Assembly (NCBI GenBank): GCA_025084515.1
Contig: JAJAGP010001662.1
Coordinates: 106,500 to 170,499, forward strand
DNA: 64,000 nt
Reading direction: 5' to 3'
Source: Ancistrus triradiatus
Taxonomy: Eukaryota; Chordata; Actinopteri; Siluriformes; Loricariidae
Made by a program: the position numbers and the translations under genes
Shown: one piece after another, positions 9,508 through 20,850 of the stretch
How the letters are laid out: the number at the start of each line of letters is the position of its first letter
Position numbering within the stretch: the stretch's first letter is position 1
Notes under the pieces: model-generated
Databases searched by the model: none
The model's input: the letters and a program-made list of their open reading frames with translations, nothing else
What the model was told of the DNA's origin: nothing

Positions 9508-10950
9508 TCAAACTGAGCAGCAGAATGAGGAAGAAAGGTGATTTAAGAGAAACTCCTAATCTATTTCAGAAACTCCTAATCTATTGAGATTTTCACACGC
9601 AGCCATCTCTAGGGTTTTTAGTGAATGGTCCAAAACAGAGAAACTACTGTATCCAGTGAGCAGCAGTTCTCTGGATGAAAATGCCTTGTTGACGTCAGAG
9701 GTCAGAGGAGAATGGACAGACTGGTTTGAGCTGATAGACAGGCAACGGTAACTTAAATAACCACTCCTTAGAACCACGGTATGCAGAAGAGCATCCCTGA
9801 ATGCACAACGTCAAACCTTGATGCAGACGGGCTACAGCAGCAGAGATCAAGTCAAGTCAGATTTATTTATATAGCGCTTTTTACAATGGAGCATTGTCTC
9901 AAAGCAACTTTACAATTTTAGATGATCTCCTAATATCTATGTTCAATCCCAAATTGAGCAAGCCTAGGGCGACAGTGGCAATGAAAAACTCCTTAAGTGT
10001 TATGAGGAAGAAACCTTGGGAGAACCAAGACTCAAAAATTGACCCAACCTCCTTGGGTGGCGTAGATGATACATCTAAGAATGAAACTAATTTATCTAAA
10101 GTCTTGGAGTGATAGTTCAAATAAAATGTAAAATATGCACATCGGCATTAAGTAGTCCTTGGCTACTTGGCGACACTTCGTCCCCAGCCAAGCAAGAGCC
10201 ACCATTCCCCCGGTGCAGCCCAGGCATGGTGGGACTGGAGCCGATGAAGGAAACAGCCTGAGCGAAGCCGAAGCAGATGAACATCACACCTGGTGCCACT
10301 CCTGTCAGCTAAGAATAGACAACTGAGGCTACAATTCACACATGTTCACCAAAATTGGACAACAGAAGATTGGAAAAATGTTGCCTAGCCTGACAAATCT
10401 TGATTTCTGCTGCAGTGTTCAGATGATCTGAATTTGAAGTGAACAACATGAAAGCATGGATCCATCCTGGCATGTATCAACAGTTCAGGCTGGTGGTAGT
10501 GTAATGTGGCAGGTATTTTCTTGGCACATTTTGGCCCCCTTAATACCATTTGCACATTGTTTAAATGCCACTGCCTGTTGATGAGTATTGTTGCTGACCA
10601 TGTCCATCCCTTTATGACCACAGTGTACCATCTACTGATGACTACTTCCAGCAGGATAACACACCAAGTTACAAAGCTCAAATCATCTCAAACTGTTTCT
10701 TGAACATGACAATGAGTTCACTTTACTCAAACGGCCTCCACCATCACCAGATCACAGGCCAAATGAATCATTTTAGGATGTGGTGGAACAGGTCCACATC
10801 ACAATCACATCACAAATCTGCAACAGCTGCATGATGGTATTATATCAATGTGGACAAAATATCTGAAGAAGGTTTTCAGCACCTTGTTGGATCTATCCCA
10901 CAATGAATTAAGGCAGCTCTGAAGGCAAAAGGAGGCCCAACTTGGACCTT
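9508..10950 (+). pseudogene. T6 transposase pseudogene, interrupted
   Basis: A decayed DDE transposase lies across both halves of T6. The downstream half retains the second catalytic Asp motif (dyfQQDNTPSYKA, from ccagcaggataacacacc) and the C-terminal block ending ALKAKGGPTW. The third catalytic region is altered (SPDHRPNESF instead of the usual SPDLNPIEHL form). The upstream half has an 18-bp direct duplication of 'agaaactcctaatctatt' at 9548-9565 and 9568-9585, plus several frameshifts. No functional product is possible. Confidence 0.75.
9849..10280 (-). mobile_element. Non-LTR retrotransposon 3' end (probable), inserted in T6
   Basis: Begins with (agtca)-type tail repeats, then 'atttatttatatagcgcttt' and 'caatggagcattgtctcaaa', continuing through 'gaggaagaaaccttgggaga'. 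The 35600-35835 copy is the reverse complement and ends in repeated tgactt units, so this copy points to the minus strand with its tail at the low coordinate. It sits precisely between two halves of T6. Possible target duplications are agatca (9843-9848) and acatca (10281-10286), which is inexact. LINE class is inference from the tail structure. Confidence 0.6.
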
Positions 10951-10971
10951 TAAATTAGTTTGACGAAGGCA

Positions 10972-11240
10972 GAGGAACACCCTCTGTAGAGGGCCAGTTC
11001 ATTGCAGGGCATACATACTCACATGGGACATTTTAGAGATGCTGATTGACCTAACACATCTTTTGAATGTAGGACAAAACCATAGTACCAGGAGACAACC
11101 CATGCAGACACAGGCAGAACATACAAACTGCACATAGGAAGTAGCCAGGCTGAGATTTTAACCAGAATCTCTATAACTGTGATGCCATCCACTGGACCAC
11201 CATACTGCCCGTGTCTGCTAAAAGCTGTAAATGTAAAATA
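10972..11240 (+). repeat. H-repeat with SINE-A tail scrap
   Basis: 'gccagttcattgcagggcat' followed by 'acatactcacatggga', a gaaccctgcagac-type block 'cccatgcagacacaggcaga' and 'acatacaaactgcaca' fit the fish dispersed repeat seen at 34320-34616. The end (about 11214-11240) has 'gtctgctaaaagctgtaaatg', a SINE-A tail remnant. Confidence 0.55.
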
Positions 11241-11279
11241 TATCTAGTCTTTTAACTAACATGTATGTTCTGGGTCTGT

Positions 11280-11472
11280 GGGACTGTGGTGGTGTAGCGT
11301 TTAAGGTACTGGACTATGGACAAAAAGTCAAGGTTTCAAGCCCCAGCACTGCCAAGCGGCCAGTTGAGACCTTGAGCAAAGCCCAAACCCACAATTGCTT
11401 AGGTTGTACATTTTAAGATTGTATCAGTTGTAACTCTTTCTGTATAAGAGCTTCTGCTAAATGACTAAATGG
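11280..11472 (+). repeat. SINE-A, nearly complete
   Basis: Head 'gactgtggtggtgtagcgtt' and 'aaggtactggactatggac', then a diverged B box (aaggtttcaagcccc). The body is 'ccacaattgcttaggttgta'. Tail reads 'tgtataagagcttctgctaa'. Confidence 0.8.
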
Positions 11473-11474
11473 CC

Positions 11475-12220
11475 AGTGGAGGTCAGTGCACTGCTAAAAC
11501 TGTGTAGTCCATGTAATCAGTGAATGTGATACACCCCTGCCAAATAAATTCAGCCGGATCCAATCTCTCCTACAAAACCAGACAATGCAAAGCAAAATCC
11601 TTGGCCCCTGTCATTTATGAGTTTAGGTTTTACATCTCTTATCTGAATGTGATTGCAAGCAGACTGAATGTAATACTCAGTGCCTCTTGCCATGAATTTG
11701 TCTACACTTGCTTGTCAAACAAATTCCGTCATGCTGCATTAGTATATATTCACAGACTGCTCAGTCAGCCCCCGTTTACCCAGCTTCCCTTGGGCACAGC
11801 CCCTGAAGAGGGTGAATCAAAAGGAGCCTTCAAGTTGAACAGATAAGCACAGTCCTGTCTGTGTGGTACTGATTAGACTATGGGTGTCCTGGCAGTCCAG
11901 TGCATACTATTGAGCTGGATGGTGTCTGCTATTCTGGCTAGACTCTATAGAAAGAACCACTTGAGACTGATTAGGAAAATGATGTCACTCTAATAGCCTT
12001 TCTTGTGTATGGAGGTGGGTGAAAGAGAAGCAGACACCGAGTGTCACAAGGTTGTAGATACTGGTTTTCTTCACAGCAGGGCTCATAAGGAAACATAATC
12101 TTATTAAATGTTTAAAGTCCAATCCTGTCATTTCCCATTACTCTTTTCCAGATATCCACGGCCTAAAGTCTGCTTTTCACCATTTAACATTTTATATTTA
12201 TTTACAAAGCAATGTATCCC
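11475..12220. other. No recognised feature
   Basis: Contains a 108-codon open frame at 11520-11846 with no motif I recognise and no supporting splice or promoter context. Treated as fortuitous. Confidence 0.35.
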
Positions 12221-12221
12221 A

Positions 12222-12300
12222 TTTTACCCCACATATCCTGTTCAGGGTCACAAGAATTGCAGAATTAATTGGGTCCCAGCAGAGGTACACCCTGAAAAGA
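12222..12300 (+). repeat. H-repeat fragment
   Basis: 'cacatatcctgttcagggtc' followed by 'acaagaattgcagaatt' and 'gtcccagcagaggtacac' resemble the start of the H-repeat (compare 'gcttatcctgctcagggtcg' at 22009). Confidence 0.45.
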
Positions 12301-12329
12301 TGCCAAAGTCAGCAACTGCACAACTTGAC

Positions 12330-12445
12330 CATCACGTTGCAAGCCTACCCAGATGTTCAAACCCAGGTCCTCATTAACTGCTGTTTCCGGCAGCTATGTT
12401 TTACCTGTGAACCACAAGAGCTGCTCTGTTTAGTTGCCAGTTTCA
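12330..12445 (-). repeat. SINE-B tRNA-like head
   Basis: On the minus strand the order is: box-A-like sequence near 'gtggttcacaggtaaaac', then 'agctgccggaaacagcag', then a B-box-like gggtttgaacatc. A second, better copy is at 63330-63430. Not a standard tRNA fold, so a tRNA-derived repeat is the likelier reading. Confidence 0.45.
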
Positions 12446-12954
12446 ATTTGTTTTCTCTCCTTTTAAATGTTTTATCCCCACTTGACCTGCACAGTGTCAT
12501 GGGAGAATGGTGACTGGCCCCTATCATGAAGAATACAGGTTGCAGATGTAAGGCATTGCTGGGAGCTTATGTTGATATTCTTGTGCATTGGACTGCTGCA
12601 CCAACAGAGCGCCAGTCATCTTTTTTGATGCACATAACACTGATATAGGCTATTAAAGAAGCAACTAAAAATCTGTTTGGCGTGTAGTTTCTGTACAGTT
12701 TATCTAGGCCTTCTTCTTCTTCTTTTCTACCCTGGTTAGATTGTTACCCTTGAAATCTATGAAATCTCTAACTTTTATGGTGATATGATACGTAAAAGTC
12801 CTTCATTCTGCAAATCACCAGACTGATATGCTTCTTGTGGAAGCTGTTCATGGCCTTTTTGAAGCCAGAATTGTGATTACATTTCACTATGTAGCTTGCA
12901 AGATAAGGAAAGTCAATTTACTTGGAGAGATTAGCAGGTTTGTAGTTGCTAGAT

Positions 12955-13226
12955 GTACCTCCATAGATCAGACTTGCTTGTCCAGTACATCCCACAAACA
13001 GTTGATTGGATTGAGATCTGGGGAACTTTGAGGCCAGGGCAACACCTTGGTCATTCTTTGTCATGTTTCTCAAACCATTCCTGAACATGGGTGATACATA
13101 TCAAAGTAACATCCACATGACTGTCAGGACTCAAGGTTTCCCAGCAGAACATTACTCAGAACATGAAATCATTAGTGTCATTCACTTTATCTGTCAATGA
13201 TGTTAATATTACGGCTGATCAGTGTA
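12955..13226 (-). mobile_element. T5 Tc1-like transposon fragment
   Basis: Minus-strand remnant of a common fish Tc1-like element. The clearest blocks are 'cttgtccagtacatccca', 'gattggattgagatctgggg', 'caaaccattcctgaacat', 'caaagtaacatccacatgac' and 'aaggtttcccagcagaacat', followed by a jump to the right end 'acggctgatcagtgta'. Most of the transposase is deleted. The residual coding sense is an inverted transposase C-terminus. Confidence 0.8.
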
Positions 13227-13272
13227 TGGTGTACATTTAAGTAAATTAATATACATATACAGTAAGTCATTG

Positions 13273-14023
13273 TAAATCATGGTGGAAAATAAGTATTTGG
13301 TCACCAACAAACCAGCAAGATTTCTGGCTCTCACAGACCTGTAACTTCTTCTTTAAGAAGCTCTTCTGTCCTCCACTCGTTACCTGTATTAATGGCACCT
13401 GTTTGACCTCGTTATCTGTATAAAAGACACCTGTCCACAGCCTCAAACAGTCAGACTCCAAACTCAACCATGGCCAAGAGCTGTCGAAGGACAACAGGAA
13501 TAAAATTGTAGACCTGCACCAGGCTGGAAAGAGTGAATCTACAAAAGGCAAGAAGGTTGGTGTGAATAAATCAACTGTGGGAGCAACTGTAAGAAAATGG
13601 AGGACATACAAGACCATTGATAATCTCTGTCGATCTGGGGCCCCACACAAGATCTCATCATGTGGGGTCTAAATGATCATGAGAACGGTGAGCAAAAATC
13701 CCAGAACTACACAGAGGGACCTGATGAATGACCTGCAGAGAGTTGGGACCAAAGTAAAAAGGCTACCATGAGTAACACACTACGCTGAGAGGGACCAGGC
13801 ATGTCCCCCTGCTTAACCAAAATAGAACTTTTTGGTAAAAACTCAACTCGTTGTGTTTGGAGGAAGAAGAATGCTGAGTTGCATCCCAAATGGAAACATC
13901 ATGCTTTGGGGCTGTTTTTCTGCAGAGAGGACAGGACGACTGATCCGTGTTAAGGGAAGAATGAACTTGGCCATGTATTGTGAGATTTTAAGCTAAAACC
14001 TCCTTCCATCAGTGAGAGCAACA
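13273..14023 (+). mobile_element. T2 Tc1-like transposon fragment
   Basis: Starts inside the TIR at 'atcatggtggaaaataagta' and runs through 'ccagcaagatttctggctct' and 'cacctgtccacagcctcaaa' into coding sequence, ending at 'cttccatcagtgagagcaa'. Outer left TIR and everything past the transposase middle are absent. It matches minus-strand T2 at 47286-48263 and plus-strand T2 at 61446-62139. Confidence 0.85.
13470..14023 (+). pseudogene. T2 transposase pseudogene, N-terminal and middle parts
   Basis: The ATG at 13470-13472 is the expected T2 start (MAK...), but the frame fails within about a dozen codons. Readable blocks follow: a helix-turn-helix region (caggctggaaagagtgaatc), 'acacagagggacctgatgaa' and 'agtaacacactacgctgaga'. 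A deletion then joins 'cccctgcttaacc' directly to 'aaaatagaactttttggtaa', removing the first catalytic Asp. The sequence stops before the second catalytic motif. Nonfunctional. Confidence 0.8.
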
Positions 14024-15510
14024 GCTTTTAAGGATTGAATATCCCAACAACTTTTGCATACTTGCATCTGAGCCAAGAGTGTGATCTTTAGATCATTTTA
14101 TTATCTGATATGCTCTTTGTAGGAGCCCATGGAATGTTCTTTTCATCAGTGATACTCTGAAAGGGCATCTGATTGGAAGAATTAGTCATGATATAACTGA
14201 TTTGAATGTAAACGTGCTGGATAATGCTACTGATACTTTTGGGTGACTTTCGTGTTTGGGTGCAATGAAGGAAGCCAGCTGTAAACTATAAAGAACAATT
14301 GAATCTGTAGCTGGCAGGTCAGTATATGAACTAAGTACTAATCATATTTTATCTTACCTCACTACCCCTGAAATACTTTTCTTAACCTGAGATCCTGTAT
14401 CCCCATATGAGGACATTACATTTGGATTCTGGAACCTTATACTTCATTCTGCTTAACTTAGACCTGTTGTCCTCATTTGTAACGTTTCACACAGCCCAGT
14501 AAGTGTACCAAATCTTTCCAACAGACAGAAAAAACTACTCCCTGTTCAAAGACAATGATTAGTTCTTATACTTATCAGGTCCTACTAATCCCAACTAGCT
14601 ATGAGAAATTAAAAAAGCATACAAAATCAAAGCTGAGGTCTGTGGTTAAATCAAGACACAATGGCAAAACAGGCTGTAACATTACTTCAACATGTTTTTT
14701 CACTTAATGTCAATTGTCTTCAAAAGCACAGAATCTCGTAGAGAAACTTCACAACTGAATGCCTCTTTAAATGGAAATGATAGATTGAGTCAGTGTCTGC
14801 CAACACCACTGCGAATAATTTCCTTATGTTGTGTCTCAAACAAATGAACTTCGGGATGCTGTGGAAAAGGCAGGTTCGAAGATTATTTTCCAAAAGTTAA
14901 AAATTGAGCTAGTTAAATTCATTTTCCGTTACATAGTAACTATGTTCAGTGGAAGAAATCTCACATTAATAACAGCCAGTTTTGTTTTTATGATAAAGTG
15001 CTAAACGATATGAAATTTGAAATACAGGGTTTAAATGGGATATGCGTTTTCCTTGGATTCCAGACCACAGATAGGTTATATAGGATAGATTTTGTGTGAA
15101 AATGATCTAACTGTAGTTCTGACTGCTCACTAATTGTAGCTTATAGTTCTAAATGGATGAGGGAGTAAGGGGAAGGGGAAAACAGATGAGAACATGCACC
15201 AGGGCAAAGCAAACCATACCCAACACTACCAATGAGCTAATTTTGTAAAACAACATCAGAAATCAAAGGGCAAATTGGGACAGAGCTCTCTAACCAGAAT
15301 AAGAAACAAAAAAAACAGTAGCCACCAGGTGAAAGCTAGTCAGGTTAAAGCAAGCAAAAAGCTAACCACTGTCAATGTTGGCTTAAATGGTGACATCATT
15401 GACCTACAATACACATCCAGCCAAGCCAGTGCTGGTACATGTCAGATACATTTACCAAAAGAGAGAGAGAGAATCAGCAATGCGAGTTTTTTTTAACCAG
15501 TGTATAACAA
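14024..15510. other. No recognised feature
   Basis: Unique-looking AT-rich DNA. The 73-codon frame at 15275-15496 has no recognisable motif. No repeat identified. Confidence 0.4.
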
Positions 15511-15511
15511 T

Positions 15512-15702
15512 GGGACTGTGGTAGCCTAGCGGATAAGGTACTGGACTACGGACCAGAAGGTCCAGGGTTCAAATCCAACCTCTGCCAAGCTGCTACTGTT
15601 GGGTCCTTGAGCAAGACCCTTAACCCCTTGGATTGTAAGATTGTATCAGTTGTAAGTCGCTCTGGATAAGAGCGTCTCCTAAATGTTGTAAATGTAAATG
15701 TA
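15512..15702 (+). repeat. SINE-A, well preserved
   Basis: One of the clearest copies: 'gggactgtggtagcctagcg' (box A region), 'gaaggtccagggttcaaatc' (box B region), 'ctactgttgggtccttgagc', 'gtaagtcgctctggataaga', ending gtaaatgtaaatgtaac. Would be a suitable query for defining the family. Confidence 0.9.
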
Positions 15703-15729
15703 ACAACAACTTCAGCATTTGTTTGTTTG

Positions 15730-16150
15730 TACACTCATTGAAAAAAAACTATCTCACCAAGAATGTGTTGCTGGAATCGAATGAAACTTTATACGTATGA
15801 ATGTAATGATGATATGTGTAAGTGATTACAATATTAGAACTTTATTGGGGAAAACTGTACAATTGAAAGATGGCTCTAGTTACCCTGTTAGTCCTCCTCT
15901 AGCCTGGATACATAATGAGATATGGATGGGCATTGGAGAGAAACAGGTTCTGTATGGTATTCTGTAGCACATTTGCCCACAGATGTTGCAGCTGGGCCTG
16001 TAGATACTTATCCATCACAGCAGCAGTTGGGGCAGTGTGTCAGTCCACAGCAAAGGCAGGATTGTAGAGCTTGGATCCCAAACAGAACCTGGATTCAATG
16101 CTAAAGACAATACGCTTCCAGTCCATAGCAGTCAATAGCAGCCATAGCAG
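15730..16150 (-). mobile_element. T3 Tc1-like transposon, internally deleted
   Basis: Left TIR 'tacactcattgaaaaaaaac' and 'gaatgtaatgatgatatgtg' match the longer T3 copy at 18844. The remainder jumps to 'catttgcccacagatgttgc' and 'aacagaacctggattc', part of the transposase on the minus strand. The rest of the transposase and the right TIR are missing. Confidence 0.75.
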
Positions 16151-16715
16151 GTTCTCGTTCTCATTCTCATTTTGTTGCCAATGAGTATATCTATCACCTT
16201 AGATTTACTCAGTTTTCTGTCTTAAAGTCCTGGAAAAAGGTTACTTGCTATGGCTACTTGGCTACTTTGTATGCCAAATAAAGTGCTATATCACTAAATC
16301 TAGTGCAGCTGGTAGAACTTTGGGTGCTTGTGGTTAGAATGGCCGTTTTGTCTGAATGAATTTGATGCATCCACCAATAGTGACATAGTATGGCTCAGTA
16401 TCAAAAGGCTGCTAACCCTGATAGATGCATCATAAGACTATATCAGTCTTTGATTAGACTCTTAAAGAGCAGCATGGACAGAATATTGTGTATATTAGGT
16501 AGGAAGGATGCAGAGTGGTAGGTGGTACAGTTGGTATGACTAATTTGGGACATGAGTGGCTGGCAAAATAATCACAATTCCATTACCAACTTAAGAATGA
16601 TTCAAAGTGGCTGGTAAAATACCAAAATAAGCGCGATCATTATTGAAGAGCGTATTAAAATGAACAGGGATTCAATTTTAGAATAAAATTCAATAAAACA
16701 CTTGCTGAAAAATTA
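16150..16715. other. No recognised feature
   Basis: No coding trace or repeat recognised. Confidence 0.4.
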
Positions 16716-16717
16716 TA

Positions 16718-17610
16718 GAGTAAGCGCTATTTAATGACCATCCGATCTTCGCCCATTCACTTTAATGACCAAGGCATTAATAATTAGAACAAATTATAAT
16801 TAGGTAGTATTTAGGAATTAAAATCTGTCTACTATGGACATTGTGGCAGGTGGTCAAATTGTCAAATAATGGTAAAAAAAAAAAAAGGTTTAGCATGTGT
16901 ATTTTACGACCAAAAATATAACCTATGTAATGTCATGTATAATGTAATGTCATACTTTGAAGTTTTGTTTACATATTTTTAATTAATTTATTTTTATTAA
17001 TATTGATTTCATTTGCTTTAACTAAATGCGTAAGTAGGAACTATGTTATGTTGCGCACAAACACTTTTAGGACACACAGACACTAGCATAGACGTGACAT
17101 CGGGGGACTTATTTCACAAGAAAATTGCTCTCAAGAAAATGTTTTCAGTTTGCTTGTGAAAATTCCCGTAGCCTAGCGGTTAAGGTACTGGACTATGGAC
17201 CAGAAGGTCCAGGGTTCAAATCCCACCTCTACTAAGCTACCACTGTTGGGTAATTCACCAAGGCTCTTAACCCACAATAATATTGGATCAATTGGGCCCT
17301 GAACCCACGATAAATCGCTTTGGATAAGGGCATCTGCTAAACTGTATGAATGAAGTTTGTACTCTTCTTAACATTACAAGCAAGCATGGCATACACCTAG
17401 AAGTGCCAAGCGACAGTCATTTGAGCCCTGTGACTTCCTACTAGTAGCACCATGCTGGTTTACCCACTTAAAGGTTTAAAGTGTTTAAAATGTGAAACTG
17501 CATTGCTTGTTCTGGATATTAGTGTTTCTTCAAGTGAACTAAAAAAGACTGTCTGACTATGGTAATGATAGGTCAATGACCATGTTGATCAATGAATTGT
17601 TTCACAGATG
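16718..17610 (+). repeat. RX repeat copy carrying a SINE-A
   Basis: Left block 'gctatttaatgaccatccga' with 'cccattcactttaatgacca' and right block 'gactatggtaatgataggtc' are in RX order. The middle shares 'gcgtaagtaggaact' with the complement of the 3779-4790 copy. A SINE-A at 17167-17348 separates middle and right parts. A 14-base A run lies near 16873. Confidence 0.55.
17167..17348 (+). repeat. SINE-A, nearly complete
   Basis: 'cgtagcctagcggttaaggt' and 'gaccagaaggtccagggttc' give clear A and B box regions. The middle is altered (gggtaattcaccaaggc) and the tail is 'gctttggataagggcatctg'. Confidence 0.85.
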
Positions 17611-17614
17611 GTAA

Positions 17615-18650
17615 TGTCATTCAACAATGTATATCTGTATGCTAAAATGGTATCCTGAAATGTTCTTACCTCTAGTGTTCATATATGGTGCTCTGTCTAC
17701 GTTGGGGTCATTTTAGGATCATTTAAGAAGGGCATTCTGTCTTTCAATACGTATTTATTCATGTCCATAATTAAATTTGAGTTACTTGTAATTCCTGAGC
17801 ATACTCTAGATTTATTTGTGCCAGAGCTTATGCAGGTATCATGATAGCTCATTTAGGGTAGCATTCCATTAAGCCGTATGCTGGCAGGACCAAAGTGGAC
17901 CACCCAAATTCCTCATTCCCCAAGTATCATGTTGGTGCTTCGGAGAACAATTCTCTTAGTGTATTTGGTATTTAACTGAAAAGACCACCCGGCCTGAAGG
18001 TACAGTGGCGACTAGAAGCCCTGATAAAGGCTAAATTTACACACAGGCACACGGTGACGTAAACAAATGGACTAATGGAAAGACGGTCAGATAGTGGTAA
18101 GGCTTGTGTTGGGAAATCTAAAGTAAATGAAAGGATGCCCATTCAGCCAAGGTGGCTACTGCAGTCATCTGAACACGTGCAGACTGCAAATGATCTCACT
18201 GATCTCGCTGTTCCCATATGGCTGAACTCTTTAAAAGCCTTTTTTAGATTCCTCACCAAAAACCAATGCGATATTTGAGCAAAAATGTCTGCATTGCTCT
18301 AAACCAGCAGCATATTTAATATGACTGTGACATTTTGGTCATAAATTATGAACTAGCACCATTAAGCATTTTGCAAAGCCCAAGAAAGATTTTTATGGAT
18401 CTGAGCATGCGGGGATGAGAAAAACAGCAAAGTAATGCCGAGTGATGTAACTATTTTACACTGATAGAAGAAACAGATAGAACATTTAATAAGGAGTAGT
18501 TAGGAAAACTTTTGCTTAAAGGGTGTACAACCATTAATGCTACTATGCAGGGTTGGAGAATCTGGATACTATACAATTGGCTTGAGGTGATCGGTAAGCA
18601 CTGTGTTTGTGATCGTTTTTTGATTAGCAAATTATCTGAGTTGCTCTCAG
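17615..18650. other. Repeat-poor sequence, no gene recognised
   Basis: No transposon or SINE recognised. A 67-codon frame at 18075-18278 has no motif I know. The stretch at about 18290-18420 is AT-rich with homeodomain-like ATTA/TAAT cores, which is too unspecific to call an enhancer. Confidence 0.35.
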
Positions 18651-18651
18651 T

Positions 18652-18812
18652 AGGGCCATAGTGACTCAGTGGTTAAGGTAATGGTCTACTGACCAGACAG
18701 TCGAGGTTCTGGCCTGGTTCCACAAAAGCTGCCACTGTTGGGCCCTTGTACAAAGTCCTTAACCCTTAGTTCCTTGGATTGTTGATGTAGATAAGGGCTT
18801 CTGATAAATACA
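18652..18812 (+). repeat. SINE-A, diverged
   Basis: 'gtgactcagtggttaaggta' and 'gctgccactgttgggccctt' are clear. The B box is degraded and the tail shortened to 'tagataagggcttctgataa'. Confidence 0.75.
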
Positions 18813-18843
18813 AAGTTCTTACAGCTTTAATGTGTGAACATAA

Positions 18844-20073
18844 TATACTCATTGACAAAAAACACCAAGAAGGAGTTGCTGGGAACAAAGGAAACTTCAT
18901 ATACATGAATGTAATGATGATATACTCAAGTGATTACAATATTAGGGCAAAATGATAAGAGGAGACCAACAGCTTCCGTATAGTATCCTGTGGCACATTT
19001 GCCCACAGATGTTGAAGCTGGGCCTAGAGATCCTACACATTCATAGGTTGCCAAGCTGACATCCTAGCTGGTCCCATAAATGCTCGATTGGTGATAAATC
19101 TAGCAACCAAGGAAGTGTTGGAAAATGGAAACATTCCTGGGAAGCCCTTGCTGTGTGAGGGCGAGCATTATCCTGCTGAAAAATGCCAAATGGAAGCCCT
19201 ACTATGAGAAGCAACACATGGCCTGCACAAATCGCTGAGTTGTTAGTGTCCCTCATATCACTACTAGGGTTGACCCGCTGTAATATGTGATGGTTCCCCA
19301 GATCATCACACCAGCAGTTGGGGCAGCATGTCTCTCCACAGCAATGGCAGGATTGAAGCGCTCGCCATGAAGTCTCCATACTTCAACCCGACTGTTGTCA
19401 GAACCCAAACAGAACCTGGATTCGTCGCTATAGACAACACTGTTCAAGTCCATAGCAGTCCAGATTTCTCATTCACGACACAACTGCAAACAAAGGTGAC
19501 AGTGGCTGACTGACAATGGCAAGACACATAATGGGCACCATGAAAACAAAGCGCACCCGTGTCTGAATGGCGGGCAACAAAACTGTGGGGGCTACTCGTG
19601 CTTGGCAGCAGATCGAATAATCCACTCTACTGCTGGTCTGTCTGGGTCATCAGGAGCCTATTCAGTGTATTTGCATGCCCACATGGAAGCATTGCTTTCA
19701 ACACCCCCTAGCAGCTAAGTCAGAACAGCCTAGATGGCAAGGTTCTCACAGTTCAATGATGGTCCCCTCTCAAAGTCTGTCAACTGGGCAGAATGTCCTC
19801 AAGTGCGTCGTTGAGGCATGTCTTGCAGTCAAGCATCTCTCACCAAGAGGTACACTACCCAAAAGTAGCATCTTCTATAAAGTCTTTTTATAGGGCAGCA
19901 GGGAAGGACTTTTACGCCTTCTTGTGGGACGAGCCAGGGTCTAATCAGACCACACCTGTAATAATTTTCATATCTGACTGAGACATAACTGCATGCCAAG
20001 TTTTGCAGCAATCTGATATTGCTGTTATCTGTGTGCATTCTTCTATTTATTTCTTTTTGTCAGTGAGTGTATA
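18844..20073 (-). mobile_element. T3 Tc1-like transposon, longest copy
   Basis: Left end tatactcattgacaaaaaa and right end ctttttgtcagtgagtgtata are imperfect inverted repeats. About 1.23 kb. Minus-strand transposase traces fill 19040-19900. A shorter copy of the family is at 15730-16150. Confidence 0.85.
19040..19900 (-). pseudogene. T3 Tc1-like transposase pseudogene
   Basis: The DDE motifs can all be read, but in different frames. First Asp is in VVYSDESRFCLGSDNSR. The GVMIWGTITYYS block follows, then the second Asp in FQQDNARPHTARASQE, and Glu in LSPIEHLWDQLG. Between second Asp and Glu I count 28 residues rather than the usual 34, implying a small deletion as well as frameshifts. The N-terminal DNA-binding region toward 19900 is too decayed to read. 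Main open segments are 19253-19453 and 19041-19379. Confidence 0.8.
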
Positions 20074-20074
20074 T

Positions 20075-20850
20075 TGTTTCTCATTATAAAACAGTATTGA
20101 AAATATTATTTTCAGGCCTCTATATAGTTGCCAAAATTCATACTTAAAAAAGTAATTTTGCTTAAAAATATGTAGCAGTGTTGAGGTTGATACTCAAACA
20201 AATAATCCATTGCAAATGTCTAATTACTTATTTCAAAATGTATCCGGATTACTGTATTGATTAATTCCTGAAAAGAAAAGTAATCCCATTACTCATTACT
20301 TTACTTGAATATGATTTATAGTAATTGTAATTGCTTTATTTAAGAAAATATTCAAATTCAAAGTTTTTGGGGTGTCCTGAGGCAGTTGCATAAATAGAGA
20401 TATCGTTAAGGTGTGGTTTCAGCTTTTATTCTCTCACCAACTTGCGTATACAGACACTAAACTGGTAATATACAGTATGAAGGTTTACAAGGTTATTGTA
20501 CATGCTTTGGGAATACTTTCATGTTCTCACTCAGAAACATTAGTAGTAATGTGATTACAAGGCTTGAATAAGTACAGGAAGAAGTAATTAGTTTACTGCA
20601 GTGCATTACTTTGCACTTTGTTGCTCCCACCATTGGTCATAACTAGAAATCTAGAAGGATCGGCATGTAGCTGTAAAGTCCACAGATCCACAAAAATAAA
20701 TCAGATGTTCCTTTGGTTACCACCTGTAGCACATCATGAGAAACTGCTGTTCACACAAGCAATTGCACCACAACCAAAACATTTTTTTTCCATACAGAAC
20801 TGGAGCTTGGGTTTTAGAGGTGGTGGGCTTCAAAATAACAATGCTAACCT
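20075..20850. other. No recognised feature
   Basis: AT-rich, with many short A/T runs. No repeat family or coding trace recognised. Confidence 0.4.

Larger units (their letters stand above)
9382..10950 (+). mobile_element. T6 Tc1-like transposon relic, split by a LINE tail
   Basis: The left end contains tggccatttcattaggtac, typical of a common fish Tc1-like group. Next come 'aggcatggtcaagac' and coding remnants (ggggaagaaaggtgat-like block, 'tcacacgcagccatctctag'). The element resumes at 10281 with 'tggtgccactcctgtcagct' and runs through 'ccaaaattggacaacagaag' and 'ttccagcaggataacac' (second DDE motif) to 'ctgaaggcaaaaggaggccc'. The right TIR is missing after about 10950. The insert between the halves is 9849-10280. 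Confidence 0.85.

Noticed and set aside
11520..11846. 108-codon open frame
   Set aside because: No motif, no splice or promoter context, and AT-rich surroundings. Length is within chance for this window.
18290..18420. Enhancer-like ATTA-rich segment
   Set aside because: Motif cores of this kind are expected by chance in AT-rich DNA, with no other support.
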